A stretch of DNA of 64,000 nucleotides, taken from contig JBDRYS010000001.1 of the NCBI GenBank assembly GCA_039803545.1, forward strand, positions 897,866 through 961,865, read 5' to 3'. Origin of the DNA: a candidate division WOR-3 bacterium. GTDB taxonomy: Bacteria; Hydrothermota; Hydrothermia; UBA1063. Position numbers and translations under genes: made by a program. Numbering within the stretch: the stretch's first letter is position 1; the number at the start of each line of letters is the position of its first letter. Positions 9,365-17,734 of the stretch are shown in pieces. The notes under the pieces are model-generated. The model searched no databases and had not been told where the DNA came from. It worked only from the letters and a program-made list of their open reading frames with translations.

Positions 9365-10788
9365 CCTTAACCCTTTACACCCCTGCAACGGGTTTTCCTG
9401 ATTTGGAAGTCAAGATTGCTTATGGATTGGCAAGGGTAGCGATTGAGGCGGTTGGAATAGAAAAGGTCTCTATACATAATAATGGTGGTTTTTATTCAGT
9501 AATAATTAATATTAGTGAAAGTGAATGTGGCAAACTTGATAAAACTTTTAATTTGGTTTGCAAACGATTGCTATCCTCTGAATATATTCCTCTAAATACT
9601 CCCGGGATTAAAAAGTCAGGAAAAGGTGGAGGTTTTGTTGGAAACATAACTTTTAAAGTTGATGATAATTTTTCTCTAAATGTGTATGGTCATCCTTTTC
9701 TAATGAAGAAAAATGAAAAAGACGAACCTGTTTGTGGACATGAATTAGAGAAGGTTGGAACTGTTTTAGGACTTGCGGCAGAATCTGGTTATCATCATTC
9801 AAGAGATAAACTTGACTCTGAGCCCAAAAAAGACAGGGGAAGATATTACATTGGGAGACCATCCAGTCCGAAGAGGCTCTGCAAAACCTGTGCACTTCTT
9901 GCACTTCTTGGAATGTGGTATGCCTCTTTTATCTTCTCTGTAGCTGATAAAGAGGTAATAGTGATTCCTATTCCAAATCAAGAACTCACTGGTTCCAAAC
10001 TGCAAGAGATATTTGCTTTGCAACACCTGGTGAGAAAAGAATGGTTTAGTCAAAACATTCCTCAAATTCTTATTCCTCTTGTGTTTTTATCCAAAATTCC
10101 TTCTTCTGCAGATATTTTAGAAGGATTTGGTTTATTTGTTGCAGTTTTGAGCCGTCAGCAAGGATATCATGTTGACGGTATTTTCTTGATAGAGGTTGAG
10201 TATTATTTAGATTATATTAGGCAAACATCTTTTAACGTAGCAACAATAGATAAATTGCTCATGAATGGGGCATATAAAGCATTAAACGAATTAAACAATT
10301 CAATTTATTATCGCCGAGCTGATTCTTTACTCAAATTTGCTCGTTTATATGTTCAAGAAACATCTACAAACAATTGGACAAATCTTTTATATTTAGAGAC
10401 AACAAATTACCTTTTAAGGGAGGTTGGTATGATACCATCAAATATAATTGAGAATCCAGCATTGCAAAGTCTTGCAAAAACACTAAGATATTTTATCAGG
10501 GAAAGAAAATATGGGTATGCGGATGACATTAGGAATGCGAGAAAGAACTCAAGGGACTTTGAAGAAACTATCGCAAAGATGTTACGGGAAGGAGAATTGA
10601 GAAGGGTGCAACAAGAACAAGATAGACAGGCAGGGAAAGAAGTTAAAAACTGGATTTATTTGCCAAACGAAGAAGAAATTAAAGAAGTATTCCGACTTGC
10701 CAATGAAGATTTTGAATCTACAAAGCTTGCACTTGTTATGCTTGCTTTTTCATTCCCTCCAAAGGGAACAGAGGAAGATATAAAATGA
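9361..10788 (+). CDS. cas8a: Type I-A large subunit Cas8a2/Csx9-like
   Basis: Probable large subunit of a type I Cascade (475 aa), which recognises the PAM and recruits Cas3. ATG 9361 overlaps the preceding stop (ATGA); a Met four codons upstream is less likely. The N-terminus MTLTLYTPATGFPDLEVKIA with a conserved Ala/Gly-rich helix is typical of Csa4/Cas8a2 proteins as I remember them. A possible metal site is formed by CGHELEK near residue 121 and CKTC near residues 177-180, followed by a hydrophobic helix. The C-terminal half is helical and charged. Neighbouring cas7 and cas5 support a Cascade role; Cas8b/Cst1 is the main alternative. Confidence 0.68.
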   Translation: MTLTLYTPATGFPDLEVKIAYGLARVAIEAVGIEKVSIHNNGGFYSVIINISESECGKLDKTFNLVCKRLLSSEYIPLNTPGIKKSGKGGGFVGNITFKVDDNFSLNVYGHPFLMKKNEKDEPVCGHELEKVGTVLGLAAESGYHHSRDKLDSEPKKDRGRYYIGRPSSPKRLCKTCALLALLGMWYASFIFSVADKEVIVIPIPNQELTGSKLQEIFALQHLVRKEWFSQNIPQILIPLVFLSKIPSSADILEGFGLFVAVLSRQQGYHVDGIFLIEVEYYLDYIRQTSFNVATIDKLLMNGAYKALNELNNSIYYRRADSLLKFARLYVQETSTNNWTNLLYLETTNYLLREVGMIPSNIIENPALQSLAKTLRYFIRERKYGYADDIRNARKNSRDFEETIAKMLREGELRRVQQEQDRQAGKEVKNWIYLPNEEEIKEVFRLANEDFESTKLALVMLAFSFPPKGTEEDIK

Positions 10789-11000
10789 GGTATACAGACA
10801 GGATAGAAATTAATCCCGAAATCCTTGTTGGGAAACCTATTATAAAAGGAACTCCTATTTCTGTTGAGTTTATCCTTGCTAACGGCTGGGACACAGTGGA
10901 GACTCTTAAAAATTATCCTCAACTCACAAAGGAAGATGCCCTTGCTGCCATAGAATACTCCCTTGAGATTTTAAAAGAAGAAAAGGTTTTTAGTAAATGA
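10785..11000 (+). CDS. DUF433 family antitoxin
   Basis: Small protein (71 aa) of the DUF433 family, usually the DNA-binding antitoxin partner of a PIN-like DUF5615 toxin. Typical features are DRIEINPEILVGKPIIKGTPI at the N-terminus and a winged-helix segment ending in LTKEDALAAIEYSLE. It overlaps the cas8a stop by 4 nt and the toxin start by 4 nt, so the pair is read from the cas operon rather than from its own promoter. Placement between cas8a and cas7 splits the Cascade genes. Confidence 0.82.
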   Translation: MRYTDRIEINPEILVGKPIIKGTPISVEFILANGWDTVETLKNYPQLTKEDALAAIEYSLEILKEEKVFSK

Positions 11001-11304
11001 AATTCCTTGCTAATGAAAACATATCTTTGGATCTGGTGAAAGAGCTCAAAAACTCAAACTATGATGTATGGAGAATGTATAAATTTAAAAAGGGGATAGT
11101 AGACCGCGATGTTCGTGATCTTTCCTTTAAAGAAGATAGAATTTTAGATACCTTTGACAAGGATTTGGGGAAACTGACAGTAAAAGAGAAGAAGGGAACA
11201 TTGGTTATAATTTGGCTAAGAATACACCAAAATCTATTCAATATATTAAAGATAGACTCTTTTTGCTCCTTGAGAAAATTGAAGAATTAAAAAGGGGGTT
11301 ATAA
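10997..11304 (+). pseudogene. DUF5615 PIN-like toxin, frameshifted near its C-terminus
   Basis: PIN-like RNase toxin partner of the DUF433 antitoxin. MKFLANENIS and ILDTFDKDLGKL are the family's two acidic motifs and both are present. As read the frame ends at 11290 (97 aa) with a tail (HQNLFNILKI...) unlike the family. In the overlapping frame the sequence continues TPKSIQYIKDRLFLLLEKIE and stops at 11304, two bases before cas7. One lost base near 11222-11230 (LRI-TPKSI) explains both. So the ancestral gene is 10997-11304 and the current copy has a foreign tail. It may be inactive, or the base may be missing only from the assembly. Confidence 0.75.
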
Positions 11305-11305
11305 A

Positions 11306-12319
11306 ATGTTAAAATTTGTAACCTTTGCAGTAAAAATCCAGTTAAATGTCCACGACCTCAACAATGAGGCTGTGGCAGGGAATGTTACAGATATTAGGGT
11401 AATGGAGTTTCTCGATGAAGATGGAAATCGGATCGAAGCCCCAGCAGTTTCAGGAAGGATGCTTAAACACTGGCACTATGAAGGGATGAGGCATTTAATA
11501 TTAAATGGACAGTATTCTTCAAAGAAACTATGTGCTGGCTGCAAAGTAGGAGAACCTATAAGACCAGCTTCATTATCAGAAGATAAACTACAACAAATTA
11601 AACCTAAAAAACTTCAAGATGAAGAACAATTTGTGAAGAATTGTGTTATTTGTGATATTCATGGATACTTAATAGCCCAAGAGGCAAAAGGAAAAGGTGA
11701 GGAGGAAGAAGAATCAGAAACTTCAAGAGAAAAAGGGAAGCAAAAGGTTCCGCCATTAAGAAGATCTTCACGAGTCATGTTTTCCTGGTTAATGCCAGTT
11801 TTAGGTTACGACACTACGCAGAAGCAGGTAATCCATACCCGCGTTTCTCAGCAGGAATCGGTAGCTGAAGGTGAAGGGGCAGCACAAATGATTTTTAACA
11901 AGTCCTATGCTTCTGGGATATACGCCTTTGTTTCAGCCTTTGACGTCGAAAGAGTTGGACTTGTAGAACAAAACTTAAGCGGAACGAATCCTTATGCAAT
12001 TGATGACAATGAACGAAAAGAGAGAATTAAAGTTGCAATTGAGGCCTATAGATTGATGATATCTGGCCAAATTGGGGCTTCTCTCTCACATGCCCTCCCA
12101 CACCAAAACCCTATCGAACTCTTGGTTGCATACTCTGAGAATGGGCCACTACCTTTCCCCGTTTCACCTATCTATTCCGATTACAAGGCTAAAACCATAG
12201 GCCTTATGCCTGAAGGTACTAAATTTTTATACTGGGGAAATGAGCCACCTGCTGGCGTAGAGACAAAAAATACGATCGACGAAATTTTTAAAACGCTTAT
12301 AAACCTCATTGAAAAATGA
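11306..12319 (+). CDS. cas7: Type I Cas7 (Csa2/DevR family)
   Basis: Cascade backbone protein (337 aa) that coats the crRNA spacer. The N-terminus has LNVHDLNNEAVAGNVTDIR, and SGRMLKHWHYEGM matches the DevR/Csa2 P-x-x-S-G-R-x-x-K-H pattern. A CAGC...CVIC cysteine set near residues 73-116 may bind zinc, and a charged loop rich in Glu/Lys near 130-150 is probably the disordered thumb. ATG 11306 follows AAAAGGGGG. Its stop overlaps cas5 by 4 nt. DevR-type Cas7 occurs in both I-A and I-B; the Cas8 gene decides. Confidence 0.88.
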   Translation: MLKFVTFAVKIQLNVHDLNNEAVAGNVTDIRVMEFLDEDGNRIEAPAVSGRMLKHWHYEGMRHLILNGQYSSKKLCAGCKVGEPIRPASLSEDKLQQIKPKKLQDEEQFVKNCVICDIHGYLIAQEAKGKGEEEEESETSREKGKQKVPPLRRSSRVMFSWLMPVLGYDTTQKQVIHTRVSQQESVAEGEGAAQMIFNKSYASGIYAFVSAFDVERVGLVEQNLSGTNPYAIDDNERKERIKVAIEAYRLMISGQIGASLSHALPHQNPIELLVAYSENGPLPFPVSPIYSDYKAKTIGLMPEGTKFLYWGNEPPAGVETKNTIDEIFKTLINLIEK

Positions 12320-13101
12320 AAGGCCTCATATTTGAAATAAGGTTAAACTCACTTTACTCTATCCGCATACCCTTTACCTGGCAATCAGCCTTATCTTACC
12401 CCCTTTTACCTTCTTCTGCTGTAATAGGACTCCTCGCAAATGCTATACAAAGATCGAAAAATGACAAACGCCCCATTGAGTATTTGGAAAAATTAGAGGA
12501 TGAAATATTGTGGGCAGGTTCGCGCCTTAAAAAACCCTGTGTTGTGAAAAGCTATACCACATCCGCCATCACCAAGTGGGAAGATTTTATCGGCGGAAAA
12601 TTCACAAACGCCTTAACAAGACAATTCTGCTATTCAAAAAATTTGGAAATAGCTATAATATTTAAAGACAACAAAAGCATCCCCTTTGAGGATTACAAAG
12701 AAGCCTTAAAAACCTCTCCCCTAACCTGTGGTGACAGTGAGTCGCCTCTTTCCCTTGAATCAGACCCAGAAATTGTCGAAGTTGAAGAAGAAGATGCAAA
12801 CACGCACAAGGAAATTGTTACACCATTCCCAGTACCTTTTCTAAAAGAAGCAGAAATTGTAGAGGGTAAAGGTCACCTTTATCTAATGCATGAAAGGTGT
12901 TTAAAAAGGGAAGACAACTTACCATTGGTTAGCTACCTATTCCCTATTGAAGAGAAGAGAGGCATCTTATATCCTACCACTTTGAAAATAAAGAGCGATA
13001 AACTGAAAATTTACAAAATCAAAGAAAGAGGCATTTATATCGCCTACTCCCCTATTCCCTCAACGGACCGAACAGAGAGGAGAAAAGGTGGGAAGAAATA
13101 A
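12316..13101 (+). CDS. cas5: Type I Cas5
   Basis: Cas5 RAMP subunit of Cascade (261 aa), which caps the 5' handle of crRNA. The N-terminal FEIRLNSLYSIRIPFTWQSALSYPLLPSSAVIGLLANA carries the Cas5 pattern of an aromatic strand followed by P-L-x-P-S-x-x-x-G-L. The middle segment is Glu/Asp-rich (VEVEEEDAN) and probably a loop. The C-terminus is Lys/Arg-rich. ATG overlaps the cas7 stop. A 28-nt gap then precedes cas4, the first real break in the chain of overlapping cas genes. Confidence 0.82.
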   Translation: MKGLIFEIRLNSLYSIRIPFTWQSALSYPLLPSSAVIGLLANAIQRSKNDKRPIEYLEKLEDEILWAGSRLKKPCVVKSYTTSAITKWEDFIGGKFTNALTRQFCYSKNLEIAIIFKDNKSIPFEDYKEALKTSPLTCGDSESPLSLESDPEIVEVEEEDANTHKEIVTPFPVPFLKEAEIVEGKGHLYLMHERCLKREDNLPLVSYLFPIEEKRGILYPTTLKIKSDKLKIYKIKERGIYIAYSPIPSTDRTERRKGGKK

Positions 13102-13129
13102 AAACCGCAAAACGCCAATAAGTTTTTAG

Positions 13130-13618
13130 ATGATCACCGGAACACTAATCTGGTACTATTACATCTGTCCAAGAGAGGTGTGGCTTATGTCGAGACAGTT
13201 GACACCCTGGGAAGAAAATCCATTCATCGAGCTCGGACGTCTTATCTCTCAAGAATCTTATGAAAGGGACACAAAGGAAGTTCAAATAGAAAATATCGTA
13301 ATTGACATTGTTAAAACGCAAGATGAAGAAGTTATTATTGGCGAAGTGAAGAAGAGTTCTCGATTTATTAAAAGTGCAACAATGCAATTAGCTTTTTACT
13401 TGCTCAAATTAAAAGAATATGGCATAAATGCAAAAGGCATCCTACTCTTTCCAAAGGAAAAAAGAAGAATTCCCCTATCTCTAACGAAAGAAATGGAAGA
13501 GAAGTTAAATCTGGCCATAGATAGAATAAACCAAATCATCAAAAGTGAAACACCTCCACCTGCAACAAAAAACAGATTCTGTGCAAAATGCGGTTATAGA
13601 GAATTCTGCTGGGCATGA
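13130..13618 (+). CDS. cas4: Cas4 nuclease, adaptation
   Basis: Cas4 Fe-S nuclease (162 aa) that trims prespacers and helps choose PAM and orientation. One cysteine (YYYICPREVWL, C13) lies near the N-terminus, and three more are in CAKCGYREFCW at the C-terminus, giving the four-Cys cluster. The RecB-type PD-(D/E)XK core is seen as VIDIVK...IIGEVKKSS with QLAFYLL as the Q-motif. It overlaps cas1 by 4 nt. There is no clear Shine-Dalgarno sequence upstream of the ATG at 13130. Confidence 0.9.
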   Translation: MITGTLIWYYYICPREVWLMSRQLTPWEENPFIELGRLISQESYERDTKEVQIENIVIDIVKTQDEEVIIGEVKKSSRFIKSATMQLAFYLLKLKEYGINAKGILLFPKEKRRIPLSLTKEMEEKLNLAIDRINQIIKSETPPPATKNRFCAKCGYREFCWA

Positions 13619-14607
13619 AACGTACACTTTACATTTTTTCAGACGGTGAAATAAAGAGAAAGGGAAACACCATATACTTCGAATCTTCAGAAGGTAAGAA
13701 ATATGTTCCGATAGAAAACACGCAGGAAATCTTAATCTTTGGGGAAGTCTCCTTAAATAAACGCCTTTTAGAATTTCTAAATGAAAACGAAATAGTCGTG
13801 CACTTCTTCAACTATTATGGATTTTACATCGGTTCCTTTTACCCGAGAGAACACCTAAATTCAGGCTATATGATTTTAAAACAAGCTGAGCATTATCTTG
13901 ATACTACCAAAAGGCTCAGGCTCGCAAAAAAATTCGTTTGGGGCGCTGTTAAGAACATAATTAAAGTTCTTGAGTATTATATTGCCCGCGGAAAACCGCT
14001 ACATGAGATCGTTGAAAGAATAGCCAACCTGGAACCAAGCATTAGTATAGCTAATTCCGTAGAAAACCTAATGGCAATAGAAGGAAACATCCGTGATCAC
14101 TATTATGATTCCTTCAACATAATAATTGAAAACGAAAACTTCACTTTTGAGGGGAGAACCAGGAAGCCGCCAAAAAATATGATCAATGCTCTCATCAGTT
14201 TTTCCAATTCGCTTGTTTATGTAGTCTGTTTAAGCGAAATCTATCACACCCATCTTGATCCCCGCATCGGTTTTCTCCATTCAACCAACATGAGGAGATT
14301 CACCCTCAATCTTGATGTTGCAGAAATTTTCAAACCCATAATTGGAGACAGGCTCATATTCAGCGTTATAAACAAAGGAATCATTAAACCATCTCATTTC
14401 GAGGAAAAATTAAACGGAATTGTATTAAATGAAAAAGGCAAACAACTTTTCGTTCAAGAATTCGATGAACGACTCAAAACGACTATCAAACACAGGAAGT
14501 TAGGAAGGCATGTAAGTTACAGAGAACTCATTCGACTCGAGTTATACAAACTACAAAAACACCTTATTGGAGAAGAAGAATACACACCTTTTGTCGCCTG
14601 GTGGTGA
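13615..14607 (+). CDS. cas1: Cas1 integrase
   Basis: CRISPR integrase (330 aa) that inserts new spacers as a Cas1-Cas2 complex. Metal-binding residues appear as E in MAIEGNIRDHYY near 155, H in GFLHSTN near 222 and D in GDRLIF near 245. The N-terminal beta domain starts with LYIFSDGEIKRKGNTIYF, as in Cas1 of type I-A/I-B loci. The gene overlaps cas4 and ends one base before the cas2 start, and the array lies immediately downstream, the usual adaptation layout. Confidence 0.95.
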   Translation: MKRTLYIFSDGEIKRKGNTIYFESSEGKKYVPIENTQEILIFGEVSLNKRLLEFLNENEIVVHFFNYYGFYIGSFYPREHLNSGYMILKQAEHYLDTTKRLRLAKKFVWGAVKNIIKVLEYYIARGKPLHEIVERIANLEPSISIANSVENLMAIEGNIRDHYYDSFNIIIENENFTFEGRTRKPPKNMINALISFSNSLVYVVCLSEIYHTHLDPRIGFLHSTNMRRFTLNLDVAEIFKPIIGDRLIFSVINKGIIKPSHFEEKLNGIVLNEKGKQLFVQEFDERLKTTIKHRKLGRHVSYRELIRLELYKLQKHLIGEEEYTPFVAWW

Positions 14608-14608
14608 T

Positions 14609-14872
14609 ATGAATGTGATATTAGTTTACGACGTAAACGTTAAAAGGGTTGCTAAGGTACTCAAAACCTGCCGTAAATACCTCTACTGGGTTCAAAATTC
14701 TGTTTTTGAAGGAGAAATATCTCCAGCTAAACTCGAAAAATTAAAAATGGAATTATCAAAGATTATTGAACCAGAAGAGGACTCAGTCATCATTTATACC
14801 TTTAGGAGCTCATGGTATACCAATCGAGAAATAATTGGACTAAAGAAAGGCGGTGATGAGGTCTTTCTATAG
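14609..14872 (+). CDS. cas2: Cas2
   Basis: Structural partner of Cas1 in spacer integration (87 aa). MNVILVYDVN is the Cas2 ferredoxin-like first strand with the conserved Asp. The central segment KTCRKYLYWVQNSVFEGE is characteristic, and SVIIYTFRS is the last strand. ATG 14609 is right after the cas1 stop; the longer in-frame opening at 14567 would run inside cas1 and is rejected. It is the last gene before the CRISPR leader. Confidence 0.95.
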   Translation: MNVILVYDVNVKRVAKVLKTCRKYLYWVQNSVFEGEISPAKLEKLKMELSKIIEPEEDSVIIYTFRSSWYTNREIIGLKKGGDEVFL

Positions 14873-15034
14873 CCCTTTTAAAACCGTAAAGTCGTCAACC
14901 TTTAATAGTGCAAAAAACACAGGGGTACGACGACACCAAAAGCACTTGACAAAACAAACAAAGCCTAAAATAATAAGTTATTAGTAAAAGTTCTTTGAAA
15001 ATTCAGTTTAGTTAGTAGATAATAAATATAACGG
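14873..15034 (+). promoter_or_regulatory. CRISPR leader with promoter
   Basis: AT-rich 162-nt leader between cas2 and the first repeat. A sigma-70-type promoter is visible: TTGACA at 14946-14951, 17 nt, AATAAT at 14969-14974, which would start transcription about 50 nt before repeat 1. A GTCGTC (14891-14896) / GACGAC (14929-14934) inverted pair lies upstream of the promoter. Orientation is also supported by the repeat, which ends with the common ATTGAAAC 5'-handle. Confidence 0.7.
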
Positions 15035-17156
15035 GTTGCGAGCCTTCCTATGAGGAATTGAAACACAGTATAGATGATCTTCTCAGGGCAAACGGTAAGA
15101 TGTTGCGAGCCTTCCTATGAGGAATTGAAACCAACACTGGAAAAAGCAAGAAGTTCTGGCGTGGGAAGTTGCGAGCCTTCCTATGAGGAATTGAAACTCG
15201 TCAGTTTCAAACTCCTCGCCTACCAGCACTGTCGTTGCGAGCCTTCCTATGAGGAATTGAAACTGAAATTCACGGTTCTCTTCACCTCGAAGAAGTTCTC
15301 TATGTTGCGAGCCTTCCTATGAGGAATTGAAACTTTTCTTACTTGTTTACGATGTTCTTGAGTTCTTGAGAGTTGCGAGCCTTCCTATGAGGAATTGAAA
15401 CATTGCATTATGATTTTCGTGGATGTGTTGGATTCTATGAGTTGCGAGCCTTCCTATGAGGAATTGAAACTTACTATCCCTGCAAAAGGATGGATTGTAT
15501 CTGCAAAGGTTGCGAGCCTTCCTATGAGGAATTGAAACTATTTTCGCTACAGGGAATTTGTAGGTACTTTTAGCGTTGCGAGCCTTCCTATGAGGAATTG
15601 AAACTGATGTCAGTAGAAGAAACAGAGTTGCCCCACGTTACATGTTGCGAGCCTTCCTATGAGGAATTGAAACCAGGGTCTCCTGTACCTCTCTCGTCCA
15701 GTGAAACACGGGTTGCGAGCCTTCCTATGAGGAATTGAAACGATTCTGGGATGATATACTCTCTCTCTTTCTCGCCCGCGTTGCGAGCCTTCCTATGAGG
15801 AATTGAAACACTCTTACATGGGATAATATTGATTTCGCCAGTAAAAGTTGCGAGCCTTCCTATGAGGAATTGAAACTTCCAAATACGGTGCTCGCAGACA
15901 AAAACCTCTCTCGTTGCGAGCCTTCCTATGAGGAATTGAAACCTTGTTTCAGAGCGTTTCTGTAGAACGGTGTCCATATGAGTTGCGAGCCTTCCTATGA
16001 GGAATTGAAACTGTCTCCGGGTTCCTACGTCGGAAATTTCTGAACGAGGGTTGCGAGCCTTCCTATGAGGAATTGAAACGTAGACACTCTGATGCGCATG
16101 CGTGAGCAATATCGTGCGTTGCGAGCCTTCCTATGAGGAATTGAAACTACCTGATTTTAGGTGTTTTCATTACTCTAATCTTTTGTTGCGAGCCTTCCTA
16201 TGAGGAATTGAAACTCGGATACCTCCTCCTAAATCTAAGTCAATCCGCTCCAGGTTGCGAGCCTTCCTATGAGGAATTGAAACGCGTGCATAAAATACAC
16301 CCCTGAGAGATTCCCAGATTTGTTGCGAGCCTTCCTATGAGGAATTGAAACATCATCACTTGGTATCCTATGCCAAAGTTCGTATTCGAGTTGCGAGCCT
16401 TCCTATGAGGAATTGAAACATTGTCAATTCAATCTTACTCATTTTTTGTTTAGTGGTTGCGAGCCTTCCTATGAGGAATTGAAACCCCTTTGTCTTTTCA
16501 TTATGCGTTTATATGCGTTCTTGGTTGCGAGCCTTCCTATGAGGAATTGAAACTCGTAAAAATCTTGATTAACCTTAAACCGCCAAATATGTTGCGAGCC
16601 TTCCTATGAGGAATTGAAACTGCAAAAAGAATTGCTTCAAAAAACAAAGTAATTAGTTGTTGCGAGCCTTCCTATGAGGAATTGAAACACTGCCCAAAAA
16701 ATACCGCTTGAGGTTTTCTCAGCATTGTTGCGAGCCTTCCTATGAGGAATTGAAACTGCCTTCCCACACCGACAGTGATGTCGGCGGGGATAGTTGCGAG
16801 CCTTCCTATGAGGAATTGAAACTTCTGTTCACGTGGGGTTAGTCCTGTCTCATCCTCAATGTTGCGAGCCTTCCTATGAGGAATTGAAACTGCTAAACGG
16901 AACCAGATAATCGAAGTCTTGCCCCCGTTGCGAGCCTTCCTATGAGGAATTGAAACAAATAAGCAACACAAAGGAGGGTCAACAAAATGGCTGAGTTGCG
17001 AGCCTTCCTATGAGGAATTGAAACAAAGCGGATCATCGTGGTAAGCCTCAATAACTTTTGGTTGCGAGCCTTCCTATGAGGAATTGAAACCGGATGTAAG
17101 TAATGAATATGGCTGGTAACTTGAGTGTTGCGAGCCTTCCTATGAGGAATTGAAAC
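15035..17156 (+). CRISPR. CRISPR array, 32 repeats of 30 nt
   Basis: Thirty-two copies of a 30-nt repeat beginning GTTGCGAGCC and ending GGAATTGAAAC, separated by 31 unique spacers of 36-40 nt (repeat starts at 15035, 15102, 15168 ... 17061, 17127). All copies look identical, including the last. The repeat holds a TTCCT-ATG-AGGAA hairpin 7 nt before its 3' end, so cleavage at the stem base would give the usual 8-nt ATTGAAAC tag. Transcription from the leader on + is expected. ORFs crossing the array in either strand are repeat artefacts. Confidence 0.98.
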
Positions 17157-17332
17157 CATTCCTAAATTTTAAAGCTGGTAAAAGAAAAAGGGGCAAGTCT
17201 TCTCTTAAAAAATTGACCTCAAGATTTCTAATTTTCTCGCCTTAAGCCCAACCATCAAACATAGACTTTCAAATTACCAAGTAGCCTCCGGCCTGTTGAA
17301 CATACCTTCCCATTATATCAAAATTTATCTAT

Positions 17333-17734
17333 ATGTCCAAAGATTTCCTTCTCCAACGGCTTAAAGAGGAAGAGGCACAATTAGAAGACTACCTTTTGGC
17401 GGGAAATGCCCGTTGGGCGTGTGAAAAGATTTATGTTATCGTTTCCACGGCCATCAAAATTCTTGCAGAGATTAAAGGCTTACCTGAATATGAAGAGGCC
17501 AAAAAGGTTAAATTCTGGAGTGTTTATCACTTAAACGCCTCCGCCTATAGGCTCTCTCACGATCCACTTTACAAAATCGACGAATCAATAGAAGATATAT
17601 GGGCAAAAGCCTGGAAACTTCATAGTGAGGGTTTCGAGCAAAATTATATAACAATCAAAGAAGCAAGGGATCTTAGTTCCATTGCAAGAAAAATGCTGGA
17701 AATTCTGGAAAGAGAAATAAAGGCACAGGAATAA
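17333..17734 (+). CDS. PaREP1/HEPN-like small helical protein
   Basis: Protein of 133 aa, entirely alpha-helical, resembling the PaREP1/HEPN-like families common in archaea and thermophilic bacteria: a first helix LLAGNARWACEKIYVIVSTAIKILAEIKGL, then a Tyr/His-rich helix and a C-terminal helix with AREI/ARDLSSIARKMLEILE. The R-x4-6-H catalytic motif of HEPN RNases is not obvious. There is no Shine-Dalgarno sequence before ATG 17333; a weak TTGAAC-N17-CAAAAT lies 9 nt upstream of it, so the transcript may be nearly leaderless. Function is unknown. The gene follows the array and may be an accessory or unrelated. Confidence 0.6.
   Translation: MSKDFLLQRLKEEEAQLEDYLLAGNARWACEKIYVIVSTAIKILAEIKGLPEYEEAKKVKFWSVYHLNASAYRLSHDPLYKIDESIEDIWAKAWKLHSEGFEQNYITIKEARDLSSIARKMLEILEREIKAQE

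Noticed and set aside
15074-17159. Long open frames across the array on both strands, with recurring VSIPHRKARN and FQFLIGRLAT peptides
   Set aside because: They are the CRISPR repeat read in different frames, a known annotation artefact; no ribosome-binding sites.
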